A DNA stretch of 64,000 bases from an uncultured Amylibacter sp. (GCA_905181935.1 CAJIZV010000003.1:570001-634000); one strand, 5' to 3'; shown: positions 1 to 9,492, counted from the stretch's first letter. Made by a program: numbers and translations. The notes: a model not told the origin generated them from the sequence alone.

Positions 1-455
1 GTACTGCAATGACATCTGTGCTCTTGTGTGATAAATGCAGTGAGATGATCGATGGGAAAATAGAAAAAAATTATTTTAGATGCTTAAGTTCTGCTATCTG
101 GTCTGAGCATGACCCAGTCAAAGTATTGGCGTGGCGTGTTCTTGATATGCTCAGTGATCAGGCATGGGCTCGGGACCTTAAAGACCAGATATACTTGGAT
201 GAAGTTTTGATGGCCTGGGCAATATCAGGCGTTATTCGCTCAAGTCAGCATAAAGATGTTAATGGGGTAACACTTGAAGCTGGAAATAATGTCTTATTGA
301 TCAAGGACTTGGTAGTAAAAGGTGGTGGATTTACTGCCAAACGCGGCACTGCTGTACGTGGAATTTCGTTGGTTGAAGATAACCCTGCCCATATTGAAGG
401 TAAAGTTGAAGGACAGCGTATTACAATACTTACTGAATTTGTTAAGAAAAAATAA
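1..455 (+). CDS. PhnA domain protein, 5'-truncated by window edge
   Basis: The frame is open to the left edge, so the gene starts outside the window; the first internal ATG is at 9. The visible 150 residues hold the second half of an N-terminal zinc ribbon (LLCDKC near the start), a middle region with conserved Trp residues (MAWAIS-like), and a complete C-terminal PhnA/YjdM domain (VNGVTLEAGN, LIKDLVVKGGGFTAKRG, EFVKKK end). Full-length alphaproteobacterial relatives are near 190 residues, so about 40 N-terminal residues including the first CxxC are missing here. Despite the name, this family is not part of C-P lyase and its biochemical role is uncertain. It is convergent with the pirin gene. 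Confidence 0.85.
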   Translation, partial: TAMTSVLLCDKCSEMIDGKIEKNYFRCLSSAIWSEHDPVKVLAWRVLDMLSDQAWARDLKDQIYLDEVLMAWAISGVIRSSQHKDVNGVTLEAGNNVLLIKDLVVKGGGFTAKRGTAVRGISLVEDNPAHIEGKVEGQRITILTEFVKKK

Positions 456-504
456 AGAAATCTAAAGTAATTTCATATTATAATTTTATATTATTAAGAT
501 AATA

Positions 505-1416
505 TCAATGTGCCGGCTTAATAAAGTTTCCATTTTTTAATTCATCAAATGCTTTAATTAGTTCTTCTCTTGTATTCATAACTATGGGCCCATGCCATGC
601 AACAGGTTCTTGAATAGGCTTTCCTGAAATTAATAAAAATCGGATACCGTGCTTTCCAGCCTGTACTGTCACATAATCACCAGTGTCAAAGCTAACTAAG
701 GAGCGATTTCCAGACATATCGCGTATATTTAATTCTTCACCCATCACTTCTTTTTCTAATAAAACACCAGTTGGCATAGATGCGGAGTCAAATGCGCCTT
801 CACCATTAAAAATATAAGCAAACGTTCTTCGATATGTATCTACTGGAAAAGTCTTTTTTACCCCTGGGGGAACGTAAATGTCCAGGTATTGAGGATCCGC
901 CGCAATTCCGTCTACTGGACCAGTTTGCCCCCAAAACGATCCAACAATAACTTTTACTCGGGTACCATCATCCTCAAGGATTTCAGGTATTTCGGAACTA
1001 TTTACATCTTGATATCTTGGGTCTGTCATCTTTAATTCGCGAGGAAGGTTTGCCCACAATTGAAACCCGTGCATCTGACCTTTAGAATTACCTTTAGGCA
1101 TCTCTTGATGTAAAATGCCTGAACCTGATGTCATCCATTGGACGTCTCCAGCACTTAATGACCCTGTATTACCTAAGCTATCAGCATGATCTACTTTACC
1201 TTCTAAAACATAAGTAATTGTTTCTATGCCACGGTGAGGATGCCAAGGAAAACCTTTTTCAAATAATTTTGGGTCTTCATTGCGAAAGTCGTCAAATAAT
1301 AAAAACGGATCTAGTTCTGAAGGGTCCTTAAAACCAAAGGCTCTATATAATTCTACACCAGCCCCCTCCATTGTACGAATAGCTTCTCTAATAGATTTGA
1401 CAGCTCTTATAGACAT
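505..1416 (-). CDS. Pirin family protein
   Basis: A bicupin protein of 303 residues, the usual pirin length. The N-terminal cupin carries the metal-binding set in pirin spacing: H59 and H61 (FPWHPHRG), H103 and E105 (GILHQEMP). The second cupin runs from about residue 165 to 290. Family members are iron-binding proteins, some with quercetinase activity or regulatory roles; the substrate here cannot be read from sequence. The ATG is preceded by a good AGAGG ribosome site 7 bases upstream. It is a single gene, convergent with the PhnA-domain gene and divergent from the glyoxalase gene. Confidence 0.9.
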   Translation of the reverse strand: MSIRAVKSIREAIRTMEGAGVELYRAFGFKDPSELDPFLLFDDFRNEDPKLFEKGFPWHPHRGIETITYVLEGKVDHADSLGNTGSLSAGDVQWMTSGSGILHQEMPKGNSKGQMHGFQLWANLPRELKMTDPRYQDVNSSEIPEILEDDGTRVKVIVGSFWGQTGPVDGIAADPQYLDIYVPPGVKKTFPVDTYRRTFAYIFNGEGAFDSASMPTGVLLEKEVMGEELNIRDMSGNRSLVSFDTGDYVTVQAGKHGIRFLLISGKPIQEPVAWHGPIVMNTREELIKAFDELKNGNFIKPAH

Positions 1417-1648
1417 TCTAAACCTCTATTTTCATTTTCATTACACTATAACAATAATCTTCCAAACCAAGTGGTTTAAATGAAATATATTGTTTCTTAT
1501 TTAGAATATATGAATATAATTAAATTATTAATATTCAGTAGCTTATCATATTTATTCAACTTTTTTGATTTTAATAATTCTTAATATGAATTTTATTTGA
1601 ATATGTTATATGCATTCTAAACAAATAAATAGCTCTGAGGAATATGAT

Positions 1649-2092
1649 ATGAGATTTGCACATACAATGGTTCGCGTAAGTGACCTTGAAGAAAGTTTAG
1701 ATTTTTGGTGTGATAAGCTAGGACTGATTGAAACACGGCGAAACGACTATGAAAAGGGCCGTTTCACTCTTATTTTCTTAGCGGCGCCTCAAGATGAAAA
1801 GTCATCAATTGACACTAAAGCTCCTGAATTAGAATTAACGTATAACTGGGATGGCGATGAAAAGCTTGAAACAGGGCGTAGTTGGGGACATTTAGCTTAT
1901 CGAGTTAACGACATTTATGCTATTTGCCAGAAATTAATGGATAAGGGTGTAATTATAAATCGCCCACCACATGATGGATATATGGCATTTTTTAAATCAC
2001 CAGATAACATATCAATAGAGTTGATCCAAGAAAATGGCGCGTTACCTCTTCAAGAGCCTTGGGTAAGTATGAAAAATATTGGAAATTGGTAA
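1649..2092 (+). CDS. gloA: Lactoylglutathione lyase (glyoxalase I), VOC family
   Basis: Converts the methylglyoxal-glutathione hemithioacetal to S-lactoylglutathione in the cytosol. From the start chosen the protein has 147 residues, close to the bacterial Ni-type GloA length. The four metal ligands are in family positions: H5 (FAHTMVRV), E62 (ELELTYNW), H81 (WGHLAYRV) and E124 (ISIELIQ). A longer frame starts 13 codons upstream, but the ATG at 1649 has a CTGAGG ribosome site 8 bases before it and aligns with the family N-terminus. It sits 20 bases before the histidine kinase gene and may be co-transcribed with it. Confidence 0.9.
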   Translation: MRFAHTMVRVSDLEESLDFWCDKLGLIETRRNDYEKGRFTLIFLAAPQDEKSSIDTKAPELELTYNWDGDEKLETGRSWGHLAYRVNDIYAICQKLMDKGVIINRPPHDGYMAFFKSPDNISIELIQENGALPLQEPWVSMKNIGNW

Positions 2093-2112
2093 TATATTAA
2101 AAGGTAAGCTCA

Positions 2113-3147
2113 ATGAAAAAATCTGTACGATATATTCTCAATGGGCTAACTTTACCTGTATTTGTGGTTGATCCTAGCCGCAAAATTAGCTTTATGAACA
2201 AAGCTGCAAGACAAAGGTATTCTGAAGCTACTAAAGGACAGTTTTTTAATGAAGTGATCAACTCAGAAAAATGCCTGAGGGCATTAGAAACTGTCTTAGA
2301 TGGTGAGCCAAATGCTACAGCAGATGTTACTTTACAAGAAGTTGTACCCACTTCTTTTAGAGTATCCCTATCTCGATTGGATGCTGATAAAGAACCGCTG
2401 CCCAGCTGTGTGTTAAGCTTTGAAGATGTTTCTCATATTCAAGAAGCTGAACAAATGAGGCATGACTTTGTTGCTAACGTTAGCCATGAACTACGGTCGC
2501 CATTGACTGCTTTGACTGGATTTGTGGAAACCCTTCAGGGCGCTGCGGCAAACGATTCAGCTGTCCGCGAGCGTTTCCTAGCTATGATGGCTCACGAAGC
2601 TGATCGTATGGCGCGTTTGATTGGAGACTTATTGTCTTTATCAAAACTTCAAGCTAGCGAAAGAGTAGCGCCGACTGAGCCTATTGATTTGTTCAATATC
2701 TTAAATAGTGTCTCTTCCTCTCTTAGTGGATTAGCAGACCAGAACAATATTTCGCTGAAATTAAATTTTTCAAATCATATACCAATTGTAATTGGCGATA
2801 GCGATGAATTGACACAAGTTTTTCAAAATTTGATTGAAAATGCCATTAAGTATAGCACTAAAGGAACAGAAGTATGTGTTTCATTCTTTCCGCAGTTGGA
2901 AGAAAAATCACATTTATGTATTACTGTTGAAGATAGAGGTGATGGAATTGAGCCAACTCAAATTCCTAGATTAACCGAAAGGTTTTATAGAGTTGATAAG
3001 GGGCGTTCCCGCAATCAAGGAGGCACAGGCTTAGGACTAGCAATTGTTAAACATATATTAATACGGCATAGAGGCTGGCTTAAGATTTCTTCTCAAGTAG
3101 GAAAAGGAAGTATATTTGCAGTTTACCTACCTGTAGCTTCATTTTAA
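2113..3147 (+). CDS. PhoR-like sensor histidine kinase, soluble, orphan
   Basis: A 344-residue two-component kinase: PAS domain (about 5-110), HisKA dimerisation domain with phospho-acceptor H125 in FVANVSHELRSPL, and HATPase_c with N box (N243), G1 (DRGDGI 274-279), F box (ERFYRV) and G2 (GGTGLGLA 303-310). Architecture and H-box match the PhoR/PhoB-type subfamily. Unlike typical PhoR it has no N-terminal membrane helices, so it should be cytosolic or recruited by another protein. No response regulator, pst or phoU gene is nearby, so partner and signal are unknown. AAAGG precedes the ATG at about 8 bases. Confidence 0.88.
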   Translation: MKKSVRYILNGLTLPVFVVDPSRKISFMNKAARQRYSEATKGQFFNEVINSEKCLRALETVLDGEPNATADVTLQEVVPTSFRVSLSRLDADKEPLPSCVLSFEDVSHIQEAEQMRHDFVANVSHELRSPLTALTGFVETLQGAAANDSAVRERFLAMMAHEADRMARLIGDLLSLSKLQASERVAPTEPIDLFNILNSVSSSLSGLADQNNISLKLNFSNHIPIVIGDSDELTQVFQNLIENAIKYSTKGTEVCVSFFPQLEEKSHLCITVEDRGDGIEPTQIPRLTERFYRVDKGRSRNQGGTGLGLAIVKHILIRHRGWLKISSQVGKGSIFAVYLPVASF

Positions 3148-3157
3148 TCTTAAGAGG

Positions 3158-4147
3158 TTAGGCAACACCTGCTTGAATTAATATTAATAAACTTATCAAG
3201 CCCACAGGTTTTCCATCTTCTAGTACAAATGCAGCACCAATTTTTCTATGCTCTAAAATACTCAAAACTTTAGCACAGGATTGTGATGGTGAAACAGATA
3301 CAAATTTATTTGTCATGATGTCTTTGCCAACAGTGCCAAACATTACATCACGCATTGATCCGTCTGTATTTGCAGCAATGTAACGCCGTACGTCACCATC
3401 TGTGATAATGCCTTTGATTGAACCAGTACTATCTTGGAGGCCAACTATACCATATCCTTTTGTACTAATTTTGTCCAAAATGTCTGAGAAAAATGCATCT
3501 TGAGATATTAAGGGTAATTCTTCAATTTTGAGCATTAATTCACTTGTAGGCATTAGTGCTGCGCCTAACTTTCCACCAGGATGAAAATTAAAAAAATCTT
3601 CTTCTGAAAAGCCTTTTTGTTTTAATAAAGTTATGGCTAAAGCATCACCTAATGCTAATTGAATTAACGTTGATGATGTTGGGGCCAAGTTATGGGGGCA
3701 ACTCTCTTTTACTTTAGGTAAAAGCAATAAAACATCCGCAGATTTACCTAAAGTGCTTTCCGCTCGTGAAGTCATTGCAATTATTGGAACACCAAAACGT
3801 TTCCCATAACGTACGATGTCGCCTAGTTCGCGACTTTCACCAGAGAAAGAAATGAGTAATAAAACATCTTCGTTTCGAACCATACCTAAATCGCCATGGC
3901 TAGCTTCTGCAGGGTGTAAAAATAAAGCTGGAGTACCAGTTGATGCAAATGTTGCTACAAGTTTTCGTCCTATAATGCCACTTTTACCCATGCCTGAAAC
4001 AACTAACCGTCCGTTTGTATCGGCTATTATATTTATGGCAGCTTCGATAGCAGAAATAAAAGTTTCATTATTTAAACAATTAGCTAAAGTGACCATGGCA
4101 CTGGAGCCAATTGATAAGCATTCTTCAAATGATGTTTTTATATTCAT
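3158..4147 (-). CDS. kdsD: Arabinose-5-phosphate isomerase, KdsD/KpsF family
   Basis: Interconverts ribulose 5-phosphate and arabinose 5-phosphate, the first step to Kdo for lipopolysaccharide. The N-terminal SIS domain contains GMGKSG (K55), the HPAEASHGDLGM loop, FSGES and FNFHPGGKLG (H189); two CBS domains follow (about 205-260 and 275-329). Length 329 is typical. A TTG four codons further upstream also opens the frame, but the ATG at 4147 has GGAAAA at the right distance. It is convergent with the kinase gene (10-base gap) and not linked here to other Kdo or Lpt genes. Confidence 0.93.
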   Translation of the reverse strand: MNIKTSFEECLSIGSSAMVTLANCLNNETFISAIEAAINIIADTNGRLVVSGMGKSGIIGRKLVATFASTGTPALFLHPAEASHGDLGMVRNEDVLLLISFSGESRELGDIVRYGKRFGVPIIAMTSRAESTLGKSADVLLLLPKVKESCPHNLAPTSSTLIQLALGDALAITLLKQKGFSEEDFFNFHPGGKLGAALMPTSELMLKIEELPLISQDAFFSDILDKISTKGYGIVGLQDSTGSIKGIITDGDVRRYIAANTDGSMRDVMFGTVGKDIMTNKFVSVSPSQSCAKVLSILEHRKIGAAFVLEDGKPVGLISLLILIQAGVA

Positions 4148-4334
4148 AGTATTTTCCAATGGAATTTATTGTTCATTTTAAGTAATACGATAATGAGTGC
4201 TTTAGATGGTATTTATTACACTAATTCATTATCATAATAATCAGATTTAACCATAAAAACTATTAAAATATCTCAGTATAATTATAACCTATCATTTTAT
4301 GCTACGTTTATATGTTTATTTAGATTAAACATGT

Positions 4335-4654
4335 TCAACAGTAATGAAGCTGAACTTCATTTGGACCGCTTGGCAAGCGAAACCCAATACATTTTTCAGC
4401 AAACTCAGTTGGATTATCACGACACTCACCAGTAATAAATAAATCCTATTTCCCCTCAGTTTTGACCTTTCTAACAAGAAGTGGAAGGTAATGGCGTTTC
4501 CAAAAGTGGGCCAAGAATCCGTAAGTTTTTGTTTTTGGCAGTATTTATTAATTAGCTGAGGCCATAAATAAAAATTAGTCTCAGCACTGAAGCCACGCCA
4601 AAAATCATCAAAATCCAAAAGCCTTCGGTTGGTAAGTCTGAGTTCTGGAAGAAC
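4335..4654 (-). pseudogene. Decayed gene fragment of unknown function next to tRNA-Ala
   Basis: Two adjoining minus-strand frames both read like real protein. The upstream frame gives LPELRLTNRR...DFDDFWRGFSAETN...LERSKLRG. It then turns into low-complexity hydrophobic sequence, while a different frame takes over near 4445 with ITGECRDNPTEFAEK, GFRLPSGPNEVQLHYC and a stop at 4335-4337. A single indel near 4445 would join them. There is no credible start: the first frame is closed by a TAA at 4655-4657. I do not recognise the family. A remnant or a sequencing indel are both possible; the missing 5' end favours decay. Confidence 0.5.
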
Positions 4655-4808
4655 TTAACTTAGGCTTTTTAAATGATAGATTTATGAATACGCTCATAAA
4701 TATTATAAATCAATTTTTATTAAAAAAAATTTGGTTAATAAATTTTATTATTATATACATTTTAAATAAACTTACAGTCTATAAATTAAAATAGTAATTG
4801 ATAAAAAA

Positions 4809-4884
4809 TGGTGGAGCCTAGGAGGATCGAACTCCTGACCTCTTCGCTGCCAGCGAAGCGCTCTCCCAGCTGAGCTAAGGCCCC
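4809..4884 (-). tRNA. tRNA-Ala (anticodon GGC)
   Basis: The reverse complement folds as a complete tRNA: acceptor stem GGGGCCT paired with AGGCTCC, D arm with AGCTCAGCTGGGAGAGC, anticodon stem CTTCG/CGAAG with loop CTGGCAG (anticodon GGC, reading GCC), T arm with GGTTCGA-type sequence (GAGTTCGATCCTC), and an encoded CCA end. It is 76 bases long. Confidence 0.97.
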
Positions 4885-4918
4885 ATAAGACATAGGTGAG
4901 AACACGCTATGTGGGCAT

Positions 4919-4950
4919 AAATTCGCGCTCAGTAGTGCAAGCGCGAATTT
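4919..4950 (-). terminator. Hairpin after the FYDLN gene
   Basis: A perfect 11-bp stem (AAATTCGCGCT / AGCGCGAATTT) with a 10-base loop begins 4 bases past the stop of the minus-strand FYDLN gene and lies before tRNA-Ala. The U-rich part is within the stem end (AATTT) rather than a long tail, so it is a moderate terminator candidate. Confidence 0.6.
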
Positions 4951-4953
4951 TTA

Positions 4954-5295
4954 TTATGTATCGTCTTCTGGAGATGCAACACCAGCAACTTCTTCTAACG
5001 GCACAGTGTCTGCATCGTCATCATCGTCTAAGACGTCATCGCCTAGATCAACATCTGCAACATCTTCATCATCTAAGACATCTACTTCATCTTCTAGGTC
5101 ATCATCAGTAGCTTCTTTAATTGATGCTTTATCTGCTTTATCTGATAGTGATACCTTTGATTTGTCATTAGTAAAAAAAGACAACGGGTACTCCGTCCCA
5201 GTATATGGGCTCACAATCGGATCTCTGTTTAAGTCATAAAACCGTTTACCGCTCTCTGGGCAAAGACGTTTTACGCCCCATTCTTCGTTGGGCAT
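4954..5295 (-). CDS. TIGR02300 / FYDLN_acid domain protein
   Basis: A 113-residue protein of the alphaproteobacterial FYDLN_acid family: N-terminal conserved segment MPNEEWGVKRLCPESGKRFYDLN and DPIVSPYTG, followed by a strongly acidic Asp/Glu-rich tail from about residue 60 to the end. In many family members the N-terminus is a zinc ribbon with two CxxC pairs. Here only C12 remains and the others are replaced (CPESG, SPYTG), a version I associate with Rhodobacterales. Function is unknown. A repetitive His-rich frame on the opposite strand is an artefact of the acidic codons. Confidence 0.88.
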   Translation of the reverse strand: MPNEEWGVKRLCPESGKRFYDLNRDPIVSPYTGTEYPLSFFTNDKSKVSLSDKADKASIKEATDDDLEDEVDVLDDEDVADVDLGDDVLDDDDDADTVPLEEVAGVASPEDDT

Positions 5296-5430
5296 AGGAT
5301 ATTCCCTTTTAAAAGATTTTCGAATTTCTTCTGGCGAATTGCCACATCAAACGGAGCTTGTCAAAGGTCTATATTAAAAAAGGCTGCTAAATGCCATTGC
5401 ATAGCTCTGTTGAGACAATATGATACAAAA

Positions 5431-6117
5431 ATGAATGATATTTTAATGATTGGCAATCCGCCTATTACCATACACCTACGTAAGAATACGTTAGCAAAGC
5501 GATATTCACTGCGAATTTCTAATAAAGATGGTAAAGTTAGTCTTACTTTGCCTCAATTATCTAAAATATCTGAAGCTGAAGCATTTATACGCGAACAAGA
5601 AGGTTGGATGCGCAAACATCTTTCACGCCAATTACAGCCGATTCTAATTAAATTTGGTGAACGCATTTTGTTGGATGGTGAAAAGTTAAGGATAAGTCAT
5701 GGCACAGGACGCACTGTTAAGGTTTTGAATGGTGAACTGTTAGTACCTGGGAGCTCGCTACAATTATGTGGAAAATTGAAGGCTTTTTATAAAACCTTAG
5801 CGCGTGAAAGATTTATTGCTTCTTCTGAGCACTATGCAAATGTATTTGGGCTAAAGATTGGGTCTATTAGTCTTCGTGATACTAGATCTCGATGGGGTTC
5901 ATGCACTTCTGACGGACGTTTAATGTATTCTTGGCGATTGATGATGGCACCTGTAAGAATTCAAAATTATGTTTCTGCTCATGAGGTTTGTCATTTAATT
6001 GAAATGAATCACTCTGACGCTTATTGGGCATTAGTTAAAAGTATTTCACCTAATTTCAAATCTGATAAACAGTGGTTAAAAGTAAATGGGGGGTTATTAC
6101 ATCAGTATCAGCTTTAA
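5431..6117 (+). CDS. YgjP-like (DUF45) zinc metallopeptidase, SprT-related
   Basis: A 228-residue protein with the M48-like signature HEVCH (184-188) and a third ligand H194 (EMNHSDAYW), preceded by the family motif DTRSRWGSC (150-158) and a C-terminal WLKVNG. Family members are cytosolic putative metalloproteases of unknown substrate. The frame opens at a TTG (5410), but the ATG at 5431 fits the family N-terminus (MIGNPPITIHLRKN soon after). The gntR gene follows after 29 bases, and the gap carries an operator-like palindrome. Confidence 0.85.
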   Translation: MNDILMIGNPPITIHLRKNTLAKRYSLRISNKDGKVSLTLPQLSKISEAEAFIREQEGWMRKHLSRQLQPILIKFGERILLDGEKLRISHGTGRTVKVLNGELLVPGSSLQLCGKLKAFYKTLARERFIASSEHYANVFGLKIGSISLRDTRSRWGSCTSDGRLMYSWRLMMAPVRIQNYVSAHEVCHLIEMNHSDAYWALVKSISPNFKSDKQWLKVNGGLLHQYQL

Positions 6118-6130
6118 AATATTACGTTTC

Positions 6131-6140
6131 TGTGATCACA
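6131..6140. promoter_or_regulatory. GntR-type operator TGTGATCACA before gntR
   Basis: Perfect 10-bp palindrome ending 6 bases before the gntR start codon. The same sequence occurs only three more times in the window, upstream of sucC (twice) and sdhC. Its position suggests autoregulation by blocking transcription or translation entry; this is inference. Confidence 0.65.
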
Positions 6141-6146
6141 TGCCAC

Positions 6147-6788
6147 ATGGTTGAACTTGATCTCTCGCTTCCTGCTCATGAAGCTGTTTACCGCGCTCTT
6201 CGCGCATCTGTTATGCATGGTGAAATGCAGCCAGGACAAGCCGTAACTATTCGTGGAGTTGCGTCAAAGTTTAATACTTCCATGACACCTGCTCGTGATG
6301 CGGTTCGCCGTCTCAGCGCTGAGGGTGCATTAAGTATTTCATCAACAGGCCGGGTGGCAACACCTGAGTTATCTCACGAGCGCATTGAGGAACTTGCCTC
6401 TATTCGTGCTTTGTTAGAACCTGAATTAGCAGCTCGCGCTTTGCCTCGTGCTCACATGAATCTGCTTGAACGCCTTAGCAATATTAATAGCTTAATTGAT
6501 CAAGCCATAGTTAAAGATGATGCTGTGGATTATATCCGGCGCAACTTAGAATTTCACCGTACACTTTATCTTCGTGCGCAGGCGCCTGCGATGCTTGCAC
6601 TTATTGAAACTGTTTGGTTACAATTGGGTCCCACTATGCGTGCATTATATGCACAACTTCAACGGCGTGAAGCTTCGCACAATCATCGGCTTGCGATTGC
6701 GGCTCTAAGAGCAGGTGATGAACCAAGCCTGAAACTTGCTATTCGTGCGGATGTTACTCAAGGCCTGCGCATGCTAAGTATTGAATAA
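6147..6788 (+). CDS. GntR/FCD-family transcriptional regulator, probable TCA-cycle regulator
   Basis: A 213-residue DNA-binding repressor/activator. The N-terminal winged helix has the GntR pattern VYRALRASVMHGEMQPGQ, VASKFNTSMTPARDAVRRL (about 14-60). The C-terminal FCD domain (about 78-205) has metal/ligand-site His residues H137 (NLEFHRTL), H178 and H180 (SHNHRLAI), suggesting control by a carboxylate. Longer in-frame starts exist upstream, but ATG 6147 gives the normal N-terminus; no good ribosome site is visible. It is convergent with lpd and flanks the TCA operon, and TGTGATCACA boxes lie before it, before sucC and before sdhC. The ligand is unknown. Confidence 0.85.
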   Translation: MVELDLSLPAHEAVYRALRASVMHGEMQPGQAVTIRGVASKFNTSMTPARDAVRRLSAEGALSISSTGRVATPELSHERIEELASIRALLEPELAARALPRAHMNLLERLSNINSLIDQAIVKDDAVDYIRRNLEFHRTLYLRAQAPAMLALIETVWLQLGPTMRALYAQLQRREASHNHRLAIAALRAGDEPSLKLAIRADVTQGLRMLSIE

Positions 6789-6840
6789 AATTCTAAGAAA
6801 CACATTAAAAAGACTAAATAGTTCGCACAATTGAACTTAG

Positions 6841-8223
6841 TTAAGCGTGTATTGCGCCATCGCCACAGGCAAGAGCTGCTTCGCGCATAGCTTCTGAAAA
6901 TGTTGGATGTGCATGGCATGTAAGAGCAATATCCTGAGCTGATGCACCAAACTCCATTGCAACACAAATTTCATGTATGAGATCACCAGCGGCTGGTCCA
7001 ATCAGGTGGCAGCCAAGAATACGATCTGACTTGGCATCAACCAATAGTTTTACAAACCCATCACCTTGGAAAACTGCTTTTGCTCGGCCATTACCCATAA
7101 AGCTAAACTTACCAATTTTGTATTTAACTCCTGCTTCTTTAAGCTGTTCTTCTGTTTGACCGACGCTTGCAACTTCTGGTGAAGTGTAAATTACACCAGG
7201 AATTATATTATAATTAATATGTCCATGTTTGCCTGCAATAACCTCTGCCACTGCCATGCCTTCGTCTTCTGCCTTGTGTGCGAGCATGGGACCACTGATT
7301 ACGTCCCCAATGGCATAAATGCCCTTAATTGAAGTATTCCACTGACTGTCAGTTTTAATCTTACCTTTGTTAGTAAGTTCTCCACCTAAATTTGTGAATC
7401 CCAGTCCGTCCATGAATGCTTCACGCCCAGTTGATACTAATACTATTTCGGCTTCAATTGAAGTTTCGACTTCGTCTTTTTTATAAACAACACTAACTTT
7501 TGACTTATTACCTTTTGCTGACTGCACTGCTGCGCCCATTATAAACTTAAGTCCCTGTTTTTTAAGTATTTTATGAAAACTTTTGGCAATTTCTATGTCC
7601 ATGCCAGGTGTTATGGTATCCATATACTCTATCACAGTTACATCGGTTCCCAGTCGAGAATATATGCTGCCCATTTCCAATCCTATTACACCAGCACCAA
7701 TTACAACCATTGATTTGGGAATCTTTGATAGTGCTAAGGCACCTGTTGATGAAACTATTCGATTTTCATCAATTTTAACATTTGGAATGGATGAAGGTTT
7801 TGATCCTGCTGCAATAACAATATTTTTTGCGTTATAAATATCACTACCAATAGCTACTTCATTAAGATTATTGATTTGGCCCCAACCTTTCAACCAATCG
7901 ATCTTATTTTTTTTCATCAAGAATTCTATACCTTTAGTATTTTGCAAAATTACATCATTTTTATATTTATGCATTTTCTCAAAATCAATTTTAGGGTTTG
8001 CTACTATTAAACCCATTTTCTCAAAGTTATGTGTCGCTTCGTGATAAGAATGTGATGCGTGCAGTAATGCTTTAGATGGAATGCAACCAACATTTAGACA
8101 TGTTCCGCCTAAAGTCTCGCGTCCTTCAATAATAGCTGTTTTAAGGCCTAGTTGCGCGCAGCGAATAGCGCAAACGTAGCCACCTGGGCCTCCACCGATT
8201 ACGATTACATCATATTCTTTCAT
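6841..8223 (-). CDS. lpd: Dihydrolipoyl dehydrogenase (E3)
   Basis: Re-oxidises dihydrolipoamide on the 2-oxoglutarate dehydrogenase complex, passing electrons through FAD to NAD+. The 460-residue protein has FAD motif GGGPGG near the N-terminus, redox disulfide [16 protein letters not shown] motif [15 protein letters not shown]-like FAD segment (AIGDV) and the C-terminal catalytic His-Glu (HAHPTFSE). It is the last gene of the minus-strand sucCDAB-lpd set; the 90-base gap to sucB holds no obvious terminator. AAAGG precedes the ATG. Confidence 0.97.
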   Translation of the reverse strand: MKEYDVIVIGGGPGGYVCAIRCAQLGLKTAIIEGRETLGGTCLNVGCIPSKALLHASHSYHEATHNFEKMGLIVANPKIDFEKMHKYKNDVILQNTKGIEFLMKKNKIDWLKGWGQINNLNEVAIGSDIYNAKNIVIAAGSKPSSIPNVKIDENRIVSSTGALALSKIPKSMVVIGAGVIGLEMGSIYSRLGTDVTVIEYMDTITPGMDIEIAKSFHKILKKQGLKFIMGAAVQSAKGNKSKVSVVYKKDEVETSIEAEIVLVSTGREAFMDGLGFTNLGGELTNKGKIKTDSQWNTSIKGIYAIGDVISGPMLAHKAEDEGMAVAEVIAGKHGHINYNIIPGVIYTSPEVASVGQTEEQLKEAGVKYKIGKFSFMGNGRAKAVFQGDGFVKLLVDAKSDRILGCHLIGPAAGDLIHEICVAMEFGASAQDIALTCHAHPTFSEAMREAALACGDGAIHA

Positions 8224-8313
8224 AGGGTTCTAACCTTTCGATTTGGTAAACCGTGCTTAAATATTGTGATATACCAGTTTTATAAATTCTAAATATTAAT
8301 TAGCTGTATGGGT

Positions 8314-9492
8314 TTAAAGGTCCATTAATAAACGACGAGGATCTTCCAAAGCTTCTTTTACACGTACTAGAAAGGTTACAGCACCCTTACCATCAACAAC
8401 ACGATGATCATAAGATAAAGCTAGATACATCATAGGTCGTATAACAATTTCGTTATTTACGACTACTGGACGCTTCTGAATCGTATGCATACCCAAAATA
8501 CCAGACTGGGGAGGATTTAGAATCGGTGATGACATTAAAGACCCATAAACCCCACCGTTTGAAATAGTAAAGGTGCCACCTTGCATTTCTCCGATGGATA
8601 GTTTTCCATCACGTGCACGCAAACCTTTTTCGGAAATAGCTTTTTCAATATCTGCAAATGACATTTGATCTGCATCATTAATGACAGGAACTACCAAACC
8701 TGTTGGTGTGCCTGCTGCAATACCCATATTAACGTAATTTTTGTATACAATGTCATTACCATCAACCTCAGCATTAACTTCTGGGATTTCACTCAGTGCG
8801 TGACAGCAGGCTTTTGTGAAGAAAGACATAAAGCCTAGCTTTACACCATGCTTTTTCAAAAAAAGATCTTTGTATTCATTACGAAGATCCATTACCGCAG
8901 TCATGTCCACTTCATTGTAGGTGGTTAGCATAGCTGCTGTATTCTGGCTTTCCTTTAACCGTCGTGCAATAGTTTGGCGCAGTCGCGTCATTGTAACTCG
9001 CTCTTCACGAGTGTCGGGCTTACGTGCTGCTCTGGCTGGTCCTGTGTTCAGTTCTGGCATTGAATCTGTAATTGCATTTAATACGTCACCTTTCATTATT
9101 CGCCCATCACGACCCGTTCCTGTAACGTTGGTAATATTATTATCTGCCATTAATTTTTCAGCGGCGGGTGCATTTTTTAAAGTTTCTTGAGCAACAGGTT
9201 CTGTTTTTAAAGCTACTTCAGAAATCTCAGAATTGGATACTTTTAGTGGGGTTACTACTCCTTCAGATATCTGTGCTAAAAGTGCGTCAACTCCAATAGT
9301 AGTGCCTTCAGGCACTACTATTTCAGATAATATTCCGGTAACAGGCGCCGCAACTTCAACAGTCACTTTATCTGTTTCTAATTCACATATCATTTCATCT
9401 TGGGCTACGGCGTCACCTGGCTTTTTGAACCACGTGGCAACGGTTGCTTCGGTTACACTTTCACCTAGTGTAGGTACGCGTACTTCGGTCAT
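8314..9492 (-). CDS. sucB: 2-oxoglutarate dehydrogenase E2, dihydrolipoyl succinyltransferase
   Basis: E2 core of the 2-oxoglutarate dehydrogenase complex, transferring the succinyl group to CoA. 392 residues: one lipoyl domain with K42 in ETDKVTVE, a short linker, peripheral-subunit binding domain (about 108-142, [13 protein letters not shown]), and the catalytic domain ending in [13 protein letters not shown] (catalytic H363, D367) and RRLLMDL. The start lies 4 bases after the sucA stop, with its ribosome site AAAGGA inside the sucA end, so the two are translationally linked. Confidence 0.97.
   Translation of the reverse strand: MTEVRVPTLGESVTEATVATWFKKPGDAVAQDEMICELETDKVTVEVAAPVTGILSEIVVPEGTTIGVDALLAQISEGVVTPLKVSNSEISEVALKTEPVAQETLKNAPAAEKLMADNNITNVTGTGRDGRIMKGDVLNAITDSMPELNTGPARAARKPDTREERVTMTRLRQTIARRLKESQNTAAMLTTYNEVDMTAVMDLRNEYKDLFLKKHGVKLGFMSFFTKACCHALSEIPEVNAEVDGNDIVYKNYVNMGIAAGTPTGLVVPVINDADQMSFADIEKAISEKGLRARDGKLSIGEMQGGTFTISNGGVYGSLMSSPILNPPQSGILGMHTIQKRPVVVNNEIVIRPMMYLALSYDHRVVDGKGAVTFLVRVKEALEDPRRLLMDL

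Noticed and set aside
4325-4618. A 97-residue minus-strand frame as an intact gene
   Set aside because: Its second half is low-complexity hydrophobic sequence while another frame becomes protein-like there; better read as a frameshifted remnant (pseudogene 4335-4654).
4896-5111. His/Leu-rich plus-strand frame
   Set aside because: It is the complement of the Asp/Glu codon run in the FYDLN protein tail.
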